From assembly GCA_964537685.1 (NCBI GenBank), contig CAZICM010000009.1:1-64000 (forward strand): 64,000 bases of DNA. The letters are read 5' to 3'. The stretch is from CAZICM01 sp964537685 (GTDB taxonomy: Bacteria > Myxococcota_A > Polyangia > Polyangiales > Polyangiaceae). Positions within the stretch are counted from its first letter, which is position 1; the number at the start of each line of letters is the position of its first letter. The translations under genes were made by a program, and so were the position numbers. The notes under the pieces were generated by a model. That model had not been told where the DNA came from. It did not search any database and worked only from the letters and a program-made list of their open reading frames with translations. Below are positions 1 to 7,758 of this stretch, in pieces.

Positions 1-270
1 CCGCGATCCATAGTGAATCGATAGCTCCGGCTTAAATCCGCCCCGGCCATCCGGCACCCACAGCGGCAATTGCCAAACATATTCGCCGCTCGCTGAAACC
101 GACCCCCTACCCCCCAAGTACCCAATCCCCGAACTCGATATCACCGTATCCGAAGGCAAAACCGGCCCGGGAATAGTGGGATTGACAACCGGACCAATAT
201 CTGCTTTCGCGCCCCGAACTCCCGCCACCCAACACAAAACAAAAACTAAAATCTTGAATGAGCGTTCCAT
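1..270 (-). CDS. Secreted SpvB/Rhs (Tc-toxin B)-like protein, 5' part only
   Basis: Reading leftwards from an ATG there are 90 open codons that run off the window edge. The product begins with a signal peptide (MERSFKILVFVLCWVAG, likely cut after AKA). A short Pro-rich stretch follows, then a segment of the pattern GSVSASGEYVWQLPLWVPDG and GGFKPELSIHYGS. That pattern is characteristic of the N-terminus of SpvB/TcdB/Rhs-repeat proteins (GxAxYxxPLxVPPGRGGLxPxLxLxYxS). These are large secreted beta-shell proteins that often carry toxic C-termini. The GAGGG ribosome site lies about 8 bases before the ATG. The C-terminal effector, if any, lies outside the window. The family call is by recalled motif, not a search. 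Confidence 0.72.
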   Translation of the reverse strand, partial: MERSFKILVFVLCWVAGVRGAKADIGPVVNPTIPGPVLPSDTVISSSGIGYLGGRGSVSASGEYVWQLPLWVPDGRGGFKPELSIHYGSR

Positions 271-306
271 CCGTCATACCCTCGGCGCCAACAAGGAGGT
301 CTCAGC

Positions 307-981
307 ATGCGAAAAATACCACTCAGCCGCAGCTTGCTTCACTTTCTCGACCAAATAGAAGCTATAGAGGCTGCACTCTCGGCCCATCCAGATACCCAAA
401 CCCTAGCCCCGCCCTTCCAGCAGCTTATCCTCGATTGGGATATCCACTTCAAAAATGAACGCCAAAGCAGGCGCTCCGTTATCCGCTCCAATGCCGTCGT
501 CGCCGTTAGAAATCAACAGCTCGATATCCCTACCACAAAGCTCGGGCATCTGTTGCGCGCTCTTCTCCCCGCGCTTTTCAATAAGATTTTTGATATCGCT
601 CCAGGCCGCTTTATCCGCAGGGGATTAAGAATCCAAGCCGAGCGGACACTTACGGTGATTGTCCCCGAATTGTCAAAACTGCCCGCCGATCATGCGGCTT
701 CCCCTATGGCCGCCGAGCTGAAAGGCTATGCCCAAAATGCTATCACCGCCCTCGATGCCCGCGTTCAGGCCAAGGGCGATAGAACGGTGACCCGGAACTC
801 GATCGATGAATATAAAGAAGATATCAATGCCCTGATCTTATCCACCTATGGCGAGCTCTTGGTGACAGCGGCGGAAAAGGGCTATCCCAAATCATGGGCG
901 GATGCCTTCTTTCCTTCGTCTGAATCCGATGTCGATCCCGATGCCAGCGCCTCGGAAGCCTCCGAGCCCCCCGCCCCCTAA
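307..981 (+). CDS. Hypothetical soluble protein
   Basis: A 224-residue protein with no signal peptide or membrane segment, preceded by a strong AAGGAGG site 8 bases before the ATG. It is rich in Ala, Leu and Arg, probably mostly helical, and ends in an acidic then Pro/Ala-rich tail (about residues 205-224). I do not recognise a family. It starts only 36 bases from the divergent SpvB/Rhs-like gene, so the two ribosome sites share the gap and the promoters must overlap the coding regions. A role connected with that secreted protein (chaperone, immunity, regulator) is possible but is inference from position only. Confidence 0.75.
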   Translation: MRKIPLSRSLLHFLDQIEAIEAALSAHPDTQTLAPPFQQLILDWDIHFKNERQSRRSVIRSNAVVAVRNQQLDIPTTKLGHLLRALLPALFNKIFDIAPGRFIRRGLRIQAERTLTVIVPELSKLPADHAASPMAAELKGYAQNAITALDARVQAKGDRTVTRNSIDEYKEDINALILSTYGELLVTAAEKGYPKSWADAFFPSSESDVDPDASASEASEPPAP

Positions 982-1286
982 GTCGTCATTTTCCCTGAAT
1001 CCTTCCGAACCCTCGCCCATCTTTGCAGGTTGACGCGTTAAAAAAGCGTCAACATCCCCCGCTCACGGCCGGAGCGGCGAATCATAAAGCCCTGAGATGG
1101 GCGCTTCATTCAAGGAAGGGCACAAAAACACAGGCCAACATCATCCCAGCCCGGCGGGATGGGACGAACATGCGCGGTGCCCAACACCCGCTCCAAGGTG
1201 GTACAGGGCGCGAAAACGAGCGCTTAGCCCTCAATCCAAAGAAAAAGGGGGCATATCGGCGGGTTTGCTCTTGACGAATGCCGCGC
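982..1286. other. Intergenic region between convergent genes, two hairpins
   Basis: No convincing gene is seen here. Two perfect inverted repeats are present. One is an 8-bp stem GTTGACGC/GCGTCAAC around an A-rich 9-base loop at 1029-1053. The other is a 6-bp stem CATCCC/GGGATG at 1142-1161. Neither is followed by a T-tract. They could still terminate the flanking convergent genes, but this is not shown. Confidence 0.5.
1029..1053 (+). repeat. Perfect 8-bp stem-loop, possible terminator
   Basis: GTTGACGC and GCGTCAAC flank the loop GTTAAAAAA, 47 bases after the stop of the unknown gene at 307-981. There is no downstream T-run, so an intrinsic terminator of classical form is not supported; a transcript-end hairpin remains possible. 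Confidence 0.35.
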
Positions 1287-2672
1287 CTACAGCTTCTTTG
1301 CCTTCGCCGCCAGCCCGTACTCATGCAGCCGGTATTGAATCGTCCTCACGCTAATATCCAACATCTCCGCCGCCCGCGTCGTCGACCCGTTCGTCGCCTC
1401 CAGCGTCGATAAAATCGCATAGCGCTCTATCTCGGCCATCGTCGCGCCGGGAATACGCACCGAGCCCTTTGCAACAGGCGCAACATCTATGGGTAAATGC
1501 TCCTCTTCAATTTGATTGCCATCGCAGAGCACCACCGCCCGCTCAATCGCGTTCTCGAGCTCGCGCACGTTGCCAGGCCACCGGTGCGCCACAATCTTCG
1601 CGCGCGCTAAATCGCTGAATCCTTCAATCTGGCGCTTGGCATTGTCACTCGCAAAACGGCGCAAAAAATGATTCGCCAACAGCAGCACATCGGTGTCCCG
1701 TATCCGCAAAGGCGGCATGTCGATATGCACGACGTTCAGCCTGTAATACAGATCTTCACGGAAGCGCCCGTCATGAACAGCCGCCGCTAAATCCCGGTTT
1801 GTCGCGGCAAGCAAACGCACATCGACCTGAATCTGTTCATTGCCGCCCACCCGCTCAAAAGTCCGCTCTTGAAGAACCCTCAACAGCTTTACCTGCGTCG
1901 CCGCGGGAATTTCGCCTACCTCGTCCAAAAATAAAGTCCCGCCGTGCGCTTGCTCAAAACGGCCAATCCTGCGCTTGTCCGCGCCCGTAAACGAACCTTT
2001 CTCGTGACCAAACAGCTCGCTCTCCAGCAGCGATTCCGCCAGCGATGCGCAATGCAGGGAAACAAAAGGCCCTTTGATGCGAGGACTCTTGTTGTGGATC
2101 GCCCGCGCCAATTCGCCCTTGCCCGTGCCGCTCTCTCCCGTAATCAACACCGTGGCCCGCGCTCCCGCGACCTGCCGGGCTATGCGATAGACCTTCTGCA
2201 TCGCCGGACTCGCGCCGATCAGTCCCTCAAAACCATCGCCCTCCCGCTCTCGAAGCTGACGCCGAAGCGTGTCTGCTTCATTGCGCAGATCGCGCCGCTC
2301 CAGGACCCGATCGATCGATAATACCAGCGCATCAAAGTCCACGGGTTTCGTAAGGTAATCCGCCGCGCCCACCCGCATCGCCGTGACCGCCGAAGACACG
2401 TCTCCAAACGCGGTTACCACAATCACAGGGATGTCCGCATCCTGCTCCCGAAGCTTGCCAAGCAGCCCCATCCCATCGAGCCTGGGCATTTTTAAGTCGG
2501 TAATCACCACGTCCGGCGGCCTGTCCGCCGCAACCGCAAGCGCCGCCAAACCATCGGCCGCCGACTCCACGGCAAAACCTTCTTGCTTCAGCAGCTTCTC
2601 CAGCCCAGACCGCGCACTCGCCTCATCATCGACAATCAGCACACGGATTTTTGCTCTGTCTTCGGGAATCAT
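1287..2672 (-). CDS. NtrC-family sigma-54-dependent response regulator
   Basis: A 461-residue bacterial enhancer-binding protein. The receiver domain (about 8-125) has the acidic pair D15/D16, phospho-acceptor D59, T87 and K109. The AAA+ domain (about 150-380) has Walker A GESGTGKG at 179-186, an intact sigma-54 contact loop GSFTGA at 226-231, and Walker B GTLFLDEVGE at 245-254. The C-terminus is a Fis-type helix-turn-helix with RAAEMLDISVRTIQYRL. It follows the histidine kinase by 43 bases and is its obvious partner. Because GSFTGA is intact it should activate sigma-54 promoters; the best nearby candidate is the one in front of the divergent usp operon. Confidence 0.95.
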   Translation of the reverse strand: MIPEDRAKIRVLIVDDEASARSGLEKLLKQEGFAVESAADGLAALAVAADRPPDVVITDLKMPRLDGMGLLGKLREQDADIPVIVVTAFGDVSSAVTAMRVGAADYLTKPVDFDALVLSIDRVLERRDLRNEADTLRRQLREREGDGFEGLIGASPAMQKVYRIARQVAGARATVLITGESGTGKGELARAIHNKSPRIKGPFVSLHCASLAESLLESELFGHEKGSFTGADKRRIGRFEQAHGGTLFLDEVGEIPAATQVKLLRVLQERTFERVGGNEQIQVDVRLLAATNRDLAAAVHDGRFREDLYYRLNVVHIDMPPLRIRDTDVLLLANHFLRRFASDNAKRQIEGFSDLARAKIVAHRWPGNVRELENAIERAVVLCDGNQIEEEHLPIDVAPVAKGSVRIPGATMAEIERYAILSTLEATNGSTTRAAEMLDISVRTIQYRLHEYGLAAKAKKL

Positions 2673-2715
2673 TCGCTTTGTCCGCTCCCCCTAAATCAAA
2701 CATGCCGCATCGCCG

Positions 2716-4422
2716 TCAAGCGGGCAGCGCAATCGGAAGCATTATCCGAAAGACCGTTTTGCCCGGACGGCTCTCGACGTCAATGCTTCCTTCGTGGTCG
2801 GTAATAATCCGGTGAGCAATGGCCAATCCAAGCCCTGTGCCATGCGCCTTGGTTGAGTAAAAAGGATCAAAAATGGGAGCGGCCGGATCGTTTAAGCCAG
2901 GGCCGTTATCTTCGACTTCCAGCATCAAATGGCGCGGTAGCCTCCTCGCCCGGAGCAGGATCTTCCCCGGCCCTCCCGCCGTCAGCGCTTCAATCGAATT
3001 GCGGAGCAAATTCAACAAAACCTGTTCCATTTTATCGTTGTCGAGCTGGAGCTCGATATCGGTGAGGGGCAAATCGGCGCTTAACGAAAGCCCAAGCTGG
3101 TCGGCATCGGCCTGAACCAGACCAACGGCGCGTTCGCACAGCGTCTGGATCGAGACAAGCTTTCGCTGCAAGGGCTGGGGGCGCGCAAATTCTAAAAACT
3201 CATGCACCAAGGCCGACAGCCGCCGGCATTCGTCTTTCACCACCTCAATCGCCTCGAGCGCTTCCGGCTGCGCCTGACCCGAGCGCTGCAATCCCCGCTC
3301 GAGAAACGTCAGATGCAAAATAGCGCCGTTCAAGGGATTCCGAATCTCATGCGCAAGACCCGCGGCCAGCGTACCCACCGCCGCCAGTTTCTCGGTTTGA
3401 AGCATTCGGCGGGCAAGCTCGTTTTGCTCGGTTACATCCTGCCCAATCACAAACAGCACGACTTCATCGTCGGCCGATGAAGGCGAATAGGCCAATTGCC
3501 ATTGAATTTCGCGGATTTTTCCGCTTCGCGTCCGCATCGGCCATTGAAACTCATCGATGCTGAACGAGCCCCGAACCGCCGCCGCGATTAGCGTTTCTTG
3601 CCCGGCCCGCTCTTCCTCCTCGGGCAAGAGCACCGCGCAGAAAGGCTTTCCCAGCGCATCCAGCCGCCCATACCCCGATACCCGCTCGGCTTCGCGGTTA
3701 AACATACGAATACGGGTTTGCGTATCCAGGCCGATCACCAGCACCCGCGACAGCTCCACCGCCTGCACATAGCGGTGTTCTGTCTTCGCGAGCATTAGCC
3801 CGGCGAGCTCGCGCTCATGCTGAAACAGCCGGCGAAGCGATGCTTCCCGGTCTTCTTTATAGGCTTCGAGCATGATTCCAAGCTCCATATCGAGGAGCCT
3901 GTCCAGCGCGCTTTGGGTGATATCGATTTGGCCTATGCCGCTTGCCCGGACGAGCGCTTGAAGTTCGCTGCGGATCAGCGCCATAGCGCTAAACATATAA
4001 TGCTGAGGCAGGCCCACCCGGACATGAACGCGCCCGATAGCGGACGTCTCTTGAAAATAATCTTCGCCGTAGGTCCCGCAGAAAAGCCGCCTCATCCATT
4101 GAACAAGCGAGCGCTTTAGCCTTTCAATTTGCGCATCATCGCGGAACACCTTGTGCGCGCCTTCATGTTCGCGCACGCGCTCATAGAATTCAGCCGCAAT
4201 TCGTTCAAAATGAGGTTCGGCAGTGGACTGAAATTGGCGCAGGGCTTCCCCCTCGGCGGCAGAAAAGCGCACATAGCGCTTGAGCTCGTCGAACAGCGAT
4301 TCCTGAAAGGCATCGGGGGGGCGCGCGTCCACGAATATTAGATCTCGGCTTCGGGGTTTTGAGCGCAATGCATATTGCGAGCCAATCATTTGATCCACCG
4401 AAAACAATCCCTCCCTGGCCAT
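2716..4422 (-). CDS. Globin-coupled PAS sensor histidine kinase
   Basis: 568 residues. An N-terminal protoglobin/globin-coupled sensor domain (about 45-195) carries the motif IGRVHVRVGLPQHYM, in which H133 matches the proximal haem ligand. A PAS domain (about 215-335) follows, then HisKA with phospho-acceptor H358 in GLAHEIRNPLNG and a HATPase_c domain (DNGPGL, GTGLGLAI). There is no membrane segment, so it is a cytosolic sensor of a diatomic gas (O2, NO or CO) or of redox state. The ligand is inference from the domain. An ATG at 4389 has a better ribosome site (GGTGG, 5 bases) than the first ATG and may be the true start. It heads the two-gene operon with the NtrC-type regulator. Confidence 0.93.
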   Translation of the reverse strand: MAREGLFSVDQMIGSQYALRSKPRSRDLIFVDARPPDAFQESLFDELKRYVRFSAAEGEALRQFQSTAEPHFERIAAEFYERVREHEGAHKVFRDDAQIERLKRSLVQWMRRLFCGTYGEDYFQETSAIGRVHVRVGLPQHYMFSAMALIRSELQALVRASGIGQIDITQSALDRLLDMELGIMLEAYKEDREASLRRLFQHERELAGLMLAKTEHRYVQAVELSRVLVIGLDTQTRIRMFNREAERVSGYGRLDALGKPFCAVLLPEEEERAGQETLIAAAVRGSFSIDEFQWPMRTRSGKIREIQWQLAYSPSSADDEVVLFVIGQDVTEQNELARRMLQTEKLAAVGTLAAGLAHEIRNPLNGAILHLTFLERGLQRSGQAQPEALEAIEVVKDECRRLSALVHEFLEFARPQPLQRKLVSIQTLCERAVGLVQADADQLGLSLSADLPLTDIELQLDNDKMEQVLLNLLRNSIEALTAGGPGKILLRARRLPRHLMLEVEDNGPGLNDPAAPIFDPFYSTKAHGTGLGLAIAHRIITDHEGSIDVESRPGKTVFRIMLPIALPA

Positions 4423-4614
4423 AAGGTATTGTCCAAAAGATAGATTTCATATCTATGTTTTGGTGTCTTTGTCGAAGCTGTGAAGGAGATCTCACCCGTG
4501 ATTCAAGGCATGAGGGGCGAAAAACAAAGCAGGCGAAGCGCAAAAGATTCACCAGAAACGCAAAACCTGCGTCTCGAGGAAGCTTCTCGATCGGAGCGCA
4601 AGCCAGAGCGAGAC

Positions 4615-4630
4615 TGGCATATCTAGTGCA
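4615..4630 (+). promoter_or_regulatory. Sigma-54 promoter match before uspA
   Basis: TGGCATATCTAGTGCA has the -24 GG and -12 GC with the required 10 bases between them and matches TGGCA...TGCA. Transcription would start near 4641, only about 4 bases before the uspA ATG. The mRNA would then be nearly leaderless and would exclude the AAGGA at 4630-4634. It lies divergently from an NtrC-type regulator operon, which supports the reading. Confidence 0.6.
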
Positions 4631-4644
4631 AGGATTAGCCCCTT

Positions 4645-5073
4645 ATGTCTGGGACTATACTTGTGCCTATTGATTTCGAGGCGCCATCACAACAAGCCTT
4701 AAAGACGGCGCTCAGCTATGCGCCCAAGCTGGGACTAAGCGTGGTATTGGTGCATGTCTACACCGTACCGGTCTTTGTATACCCAGGGTTTTCACCGATT
4801 GTCACCCCAGGATTTCCCGCTGATATCGAACAGGCGGCCCAGCAGGCGCTGACCAAACTGGCTGAAGAATCCGGTCATTTAAAGACCATGCTCCGCACGG
4901 GCGATCCTGCGATGGAGATCTTGGCGGCGGTGGCCGAATTAAAGCCCGAACTCGTGGTGATGGGCACCCATGGGAGAAAGGGTTTTGCGCATTTCATCCT
5001 AGGAAGCGTGGCGGAGCGGGTGGTCCGGCAATGTCCCGTGCCTGTGCTCACGATTCGGACTTCCAGCATATAG
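4645..5073 (+). CDS. Universal stress protein, UspA family
   Basis: A 142-residue single Usp domain with the N-terminal TILVPIDFE strand and the C-terminal ATP-binding signature GTHGRKG-x7-GSVAERVVRQCPVPVLTIR (G-2x-G-9x-GS), typical of ATP-binding Usp proteins. It is the usual single-domain length. It is first of a rightward set with two small membrane proteins and a degenerate M50-type protein, divergent from the gas-sensing kinase. This suggests a stress or low-oxygen response under sigma-54 control (inference). Confidence 0.93.
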   Translation: MSGTILVPIDFEAPSQQALKTALSYAPKLGLSVVLVHVYTVPVFVYPGFSPIVTPGFPADIEQAAQQALTKLAEESGHLKTMLRTGDPAMEILAAVAELKPELVVMGTHGRKGFAHFILGSVAERVVRQCPVPVLTIRTSSI

Positions 5074-5100
5074 CCGCGTATTCAAACAGGGAGGTGTGGC

Positions 5101-5514
5101 ATGGAACAAGCCAAGCGTTCGACACTGAAGTGGATGAGCCCCACACTGCTGGGCGCGCTGCTCACGGTACTTTCGGGCGTGATGTTATATCTTGCGCCGC
5201 TTCAAGACCGGAATGCATTTGTGATGAGCCCGGGCCTGGAAGGGTGCTTGGCGGTGGGGAGTGTGGGACTATTGTTAGCGTTGTTGGAAGGATGGTCCTA
5301 CGGCCGGGTGCTTACATTGGCAGTGCCCATATTTGGGATTCAGGTCCTTGCATGCCGATATGGGGGAGAGCCATGGGCGGGCATGCTGGGGCTACAATTG
5401 TTGGGATTGGGGCTTGTGGGATTGCTAAAACCGGCGTCCAAAGCCCAGGCGCAAGAGACAAAGCAGCCTATAGAGGAAGCGGCGAGAGCCGAGGCTGGGG
5501 TAGTGACGCGATAA
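5101..5514 (+). CDS. Small four-helix membrane protein
   Basis: 137 residues with a strong AGGGAGG site before the ATG. Four hydrophobic segments (about 15-34, 46-65, 68-86 and 92-110) are followed by a charged, Glu/Ala-rich cytoplasmic-looking tail. No family is recognised. It starts 27 bases after uspA on the same strand, so it is probably co-transcribed. Rare-looking TTG/GGG codons within the hydrophobic stretches suggest lower expression than its neighbour. Confidence 0.8.
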   Translation: MEQAKRSTLKWMSPTLLGALLTVLSGVMLYLAPLQDRNAFVMSPGLEGCLAVGSVGLLLALLEGWSYGRVLTLAVPIFGIQVLACRYGGEPWAGMLGLQLLGLGLVGLLKPASKAQAQETKQPIEEAARAEAGVVTR

Positions 5515-5550
5515 AGCGCGGGTATGTGATGAAGGGGCGGAGAGGGCGTT

Positions 5551-5922
5551 ATGAATGGGCAGTTACCATGGATCATCGCCTTGGTGCTTCTCATCGGGAT
5601 GCCGGCGGGATTTTTCCTGGCAGCCCTCATACGTCATTTTGTGATCCGCTATCGGCGGCACTACGAAGTAGAAAAAGACTGCACGATTGCATGTCCCCGG
5701 AGCGGAGCGGACGTGGAGTGTGTACTGGCCCATGACATGCGCACGGGAAAATGGGCGGATGTGCATGCATGTTCGGCGCAGGGGCCGGTGGTTCGGTGTG
5801 AAAAGCGCTGTATACATCTATTGAATCAAGGCATTCCGCTTGTACCTTCGCCGTATTCCCAGCGTCAGACCGAAGTGCATGGGCTGCCGATGATTCGGCA
5901 TGTGGATCGAGGGGAGGACTAG
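5551..5922 (+). CDS. Membrane-anchored Cys-rich small protein
   Basis: 123 residues preceded by GGAGAGGGCGTT. One N-terminal membrane segment (about 7-29) is followed by a soluble part with six cysteines spaced C-x3-C-x8-C, then one Cys, then C-x3-C. The spacing suggests a metal-binding or disulfide-stabilised fold. No family is recognised. It lies 36 bases after the previous membrane protein in the usp operon. A redox or metal role in the envelope would fit the neighbouring gas-sensing kinase, but that is inference. Confidence 0.8.
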   Translation: MNGQLPWIIALVLLIGMPAGFFLAALIRHFVIRYRRHYEVEKDCTIACPRSGADVECVLAHDMRTGKWADVHACSAQGPVVRCEKRCIHLLNQGIPLVPSPYSQRQTEVHGLPMIRHVDRGED

Positions 5923-5946
5923 GGGAGGATTCGATGGTCTTGGGAA

Positions 5947-6945
5947 TTGTGCTCCGGCGTGATTCGCATTAACCTCGCGGCCATGGGATTTCTCAGCCGT
6001 GAGGCAAACCAATCGCGCGAACGCTTGCTTGACGACATTGCGCAGCTCCTCCGCGCCCCGGAGTCTCAAACCTCCAATTGGATACCACTGCTCATCGTTG
6101 TGGGGTTGTTGAGCCTAACGTTTTGGTCTTCCAGCAGCGCCCCTTCAATGATCGCCGCAACGTTTTTCGCGCTTGCGCTCCACGATGTTGGATTGTGGGC
6201 CGGGATGAGACTGCTGAAGTGCGACGATCGAAAACGCCTCTTTCTGCCCTTTCTGCGCGCATCTGTTCTTCCTCAGCCTGGATTGCAGGAGGGTTGGAAA
6301 CTCGGGCTCCTTCTTCTGCTTGGCTCGCTTCCAGGCGTATTCATAGCCTTCTGGATGGGGATGGCTGGTCTCCTGACGCGCACGGCGATGCTGAGCCAAA
6401 TCGCGGTCATCATAGCGGTTATAAACGGACTTGGCATGCTGCCTCTCCTACCATGGGAAGGCGGGCGCCTTTTAAACCTCATTCTCTTCTGCCGCAATCC
6501 AATTCTCGAGTCCGTATTTGTTTTGGCCACGAGCGCACTGACAGTCGCGCTTGGATATTACCTAGGCATATGGGTATTCACGATTTTTGGTGTGCTGGGT
6601 GTACTTTCCGCGGGCCGGCGTTACCGCGTGGGGGTTGCGGCGCAGCGCGTGCGAAAGCGATGGCCAAATCTAGAACGGCAGCTTTTGGAGCTCGGCAAAG
6701 AAGATCTCCGCATCCTTGACGAGGAAGCGCGGCCGGTGGATCGCCGGGCCGACATCGAGTTTGAGCAAGAGAACTTCAATCGGGCCGCCGCTCTCAGCGC
6801 CCAGGCGATTCGAGAGGTGCACGCGCAGGCGACGATTGTTCCGCCAAACCTGAAATGGTCTATCCTTCTTCTGGCGCTTTACATCGTTGGGATAGGTGGC
6901 ATGATGCTTGTCTTTGTGGTTGGCGCTGCCGGGTTGCCGCGATGA
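5947..6945 (+). CDS. Degenerate site-2-protease (M50)-like membrane protein
   Basis: About 332 residues with roughly seven hydrophobic segments. The second carries ALHDVGLWAGMRLL where M50 proteases have HExxH in LHELGHxxAxRLL, and a later helix has LPLLPWEGGRLL where they have NLLPxxPLDGGRxL. Both E and the second H of HExxH are changed (to D and L) and the distal D is E, so zinc binding and proteolysis look lost. A soluble helical region lies before the last helix. The start is uncertain: TTG at 5947 was used; GTG 5959 and ATG 5983 are alternatives. The best ribosome site (GGGGAGG) instead serves an ATG at 5934 in another frame that stops after 12 codons. Confidence 0.75.
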   Translation: MCSGVIRINLAAMGFLSREANQSRERLLDDIAQLLRAPESQTSNWIPLLIVVGLLSLTFWSSSSAPSMIAATFFALALHDVGLWAGMRLLKCDDRKRLFLPFLRASVLPQPGLQEGWKLGLLLLLGSLPGVFIAFWMGMAGLLTRTAMLSQIAVIIAVINGLGMLPLLPWEGGRLLNLILFCRNPILESVFVLATSALTVALGYYLGIWVFTIFGVLGVLSAGRRYRVGVAAQRVRKRWPNLERQLLELGKEDLRILDEEARPVDRRADIEFEQENFNRAAALSAQAIREVHAQATIVPPNLKWSILLLALYIVGIGGMMLVFVVGAAGLPR

Positions 6946-7040
6946 TGGGAGTGAACCAAAACAGCCTGGAAAAATATGGGATTAAGCTAGCCGAGAGAAT
7001 AGGTTTCGAGGTCTTGCAAGGAGAGAACGGAATGAGTTAG
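6942..7040 (+). CDS. Possible 32-residue ORF overlapping the M50-like gene
   Basis: An ATG overlaps the preceding stop as ATGA and opens 33 codons including the stop, giving a hydrophilic peptide with the core LEKYGIKLAERIGFEVLQ. The overlap would allow translational coupling. No family is recognised and the frame is short, so this may be chance or a gene remnant. Confidence 0.25.
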   Translation: MMGVNQNSLEKYGIKLAERIGFEVLQGENGMS

Positions 7041-7061
7041 GGTGGAAGCCGAGGAGCCGCG

Positions 7062-7628
7062 ATGGAAGCCGCTGCATGTACGAGCGAGGAAGCCTATCTT
7101 GAGGCCGAACGCGCGAGTGAGATTCGGCATGAGTATGTGAATGGAATGATTGTGGCGATGTCGGGAGCGACCTACATCCACAATCTGATTGTGACCAATA
7201 TGGCAGCCATCTTGAGACAAAAGCTTCGAGGCCGCTGCCAAGTCCTTGCTAATGAGCAGCGGGTTCACATACCAGCCACGGGAATGTATACGTATCCAGA
7301 TGTCGTGGTTGTTTGCAAGAAGCCGGAGTTTCATCCTAAAGATACGATGACCTTACTCAATCCCCGAATGCTTGTGGAAGTTCTATCACCTGCGACGGAA
7401 GCCTACGATCGGGGAGCTAAGTTTAAGCATTACCAGCATATCTCCACGCTTTTGGACTATATGATGGTGGCGCAGGATGGCAAGAGGGTGGAGCATTACA
7501 AGCGATTGGAGAGCGGGCAATGGCTCTATACCGTTGCCGATGGAGAGGATAAAGAGCTTGCCATCGAGGATCTGGGTTTGTCGCTGCCGCTTTGCGATGT
7601 GTATGAGGGCGTGGATGAGGTGGAGTGA
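7062..7628 (+). CDS. Uma2 family (DUF820) putative endonuclease
   Basis: 188 residues of the Uma2/DUF820 type, a PD-(D/E)xK nuclease-like fold found in large expanded families in bacteria. Recognisable elements are RHEYVNGMIVAMSGAT with the HN following, NEQRVHIPATGMYTYPDVVVV with the conserved D, and LVEVLSPATEAYDRGAKFKHYQ with the E-x-S-P-x-T-x-x-x-D-x-x-x-K signature. All the expected catalytic-type residues are present. GAGGAG precedes the ATG. The biological substrate of these proteins is not established. It stands apart from the usp operon by about 116 bases. Confidence 0.9.
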   Translation: MEAAACTSEEAYLEAERASEIRHEYVNGMIVAMSGATYIHNLIVTNMAAILRQKLRGRCQVLANEQRVHIPATGMYTYPDVVVVCKKPEFHPKDTMTLLNPRMLVEVLSPATEAYDRGAKFKHYQHISTLLDYMMVAQDGKRVEHYKRLESGQWLYTVADGEDKELAIEDLGLSLPLCDVYEGVDEVE

Positions 7629-7758
7629 TCTTCCCGCGTTTTCGCGGACAGTTGGCTTAAGTGATTGAACTTTGCGTGGGAGGCTCCAGCCATATGCACC
7701 TTAAAACTCACCTTAAGCCTGTCCATCAAAACGGGGGAAGATCATGCCGCGCGCCGGC

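Noticed and set aside
5031..5735. A 234-codon open frame running rightwards over the usp operon
   Set aside because: It overlaps three genes with better ribosome sites and membrane or Usp patterns; it is the shadow frame and has a Gly/Arg-rich, non-family sequence.
7633..7648. CCGCG-TTTT-CGCGG hairpin after the Uma2 gene
   Set aside because: Only five base pairs and no T-tract; too weak to call.
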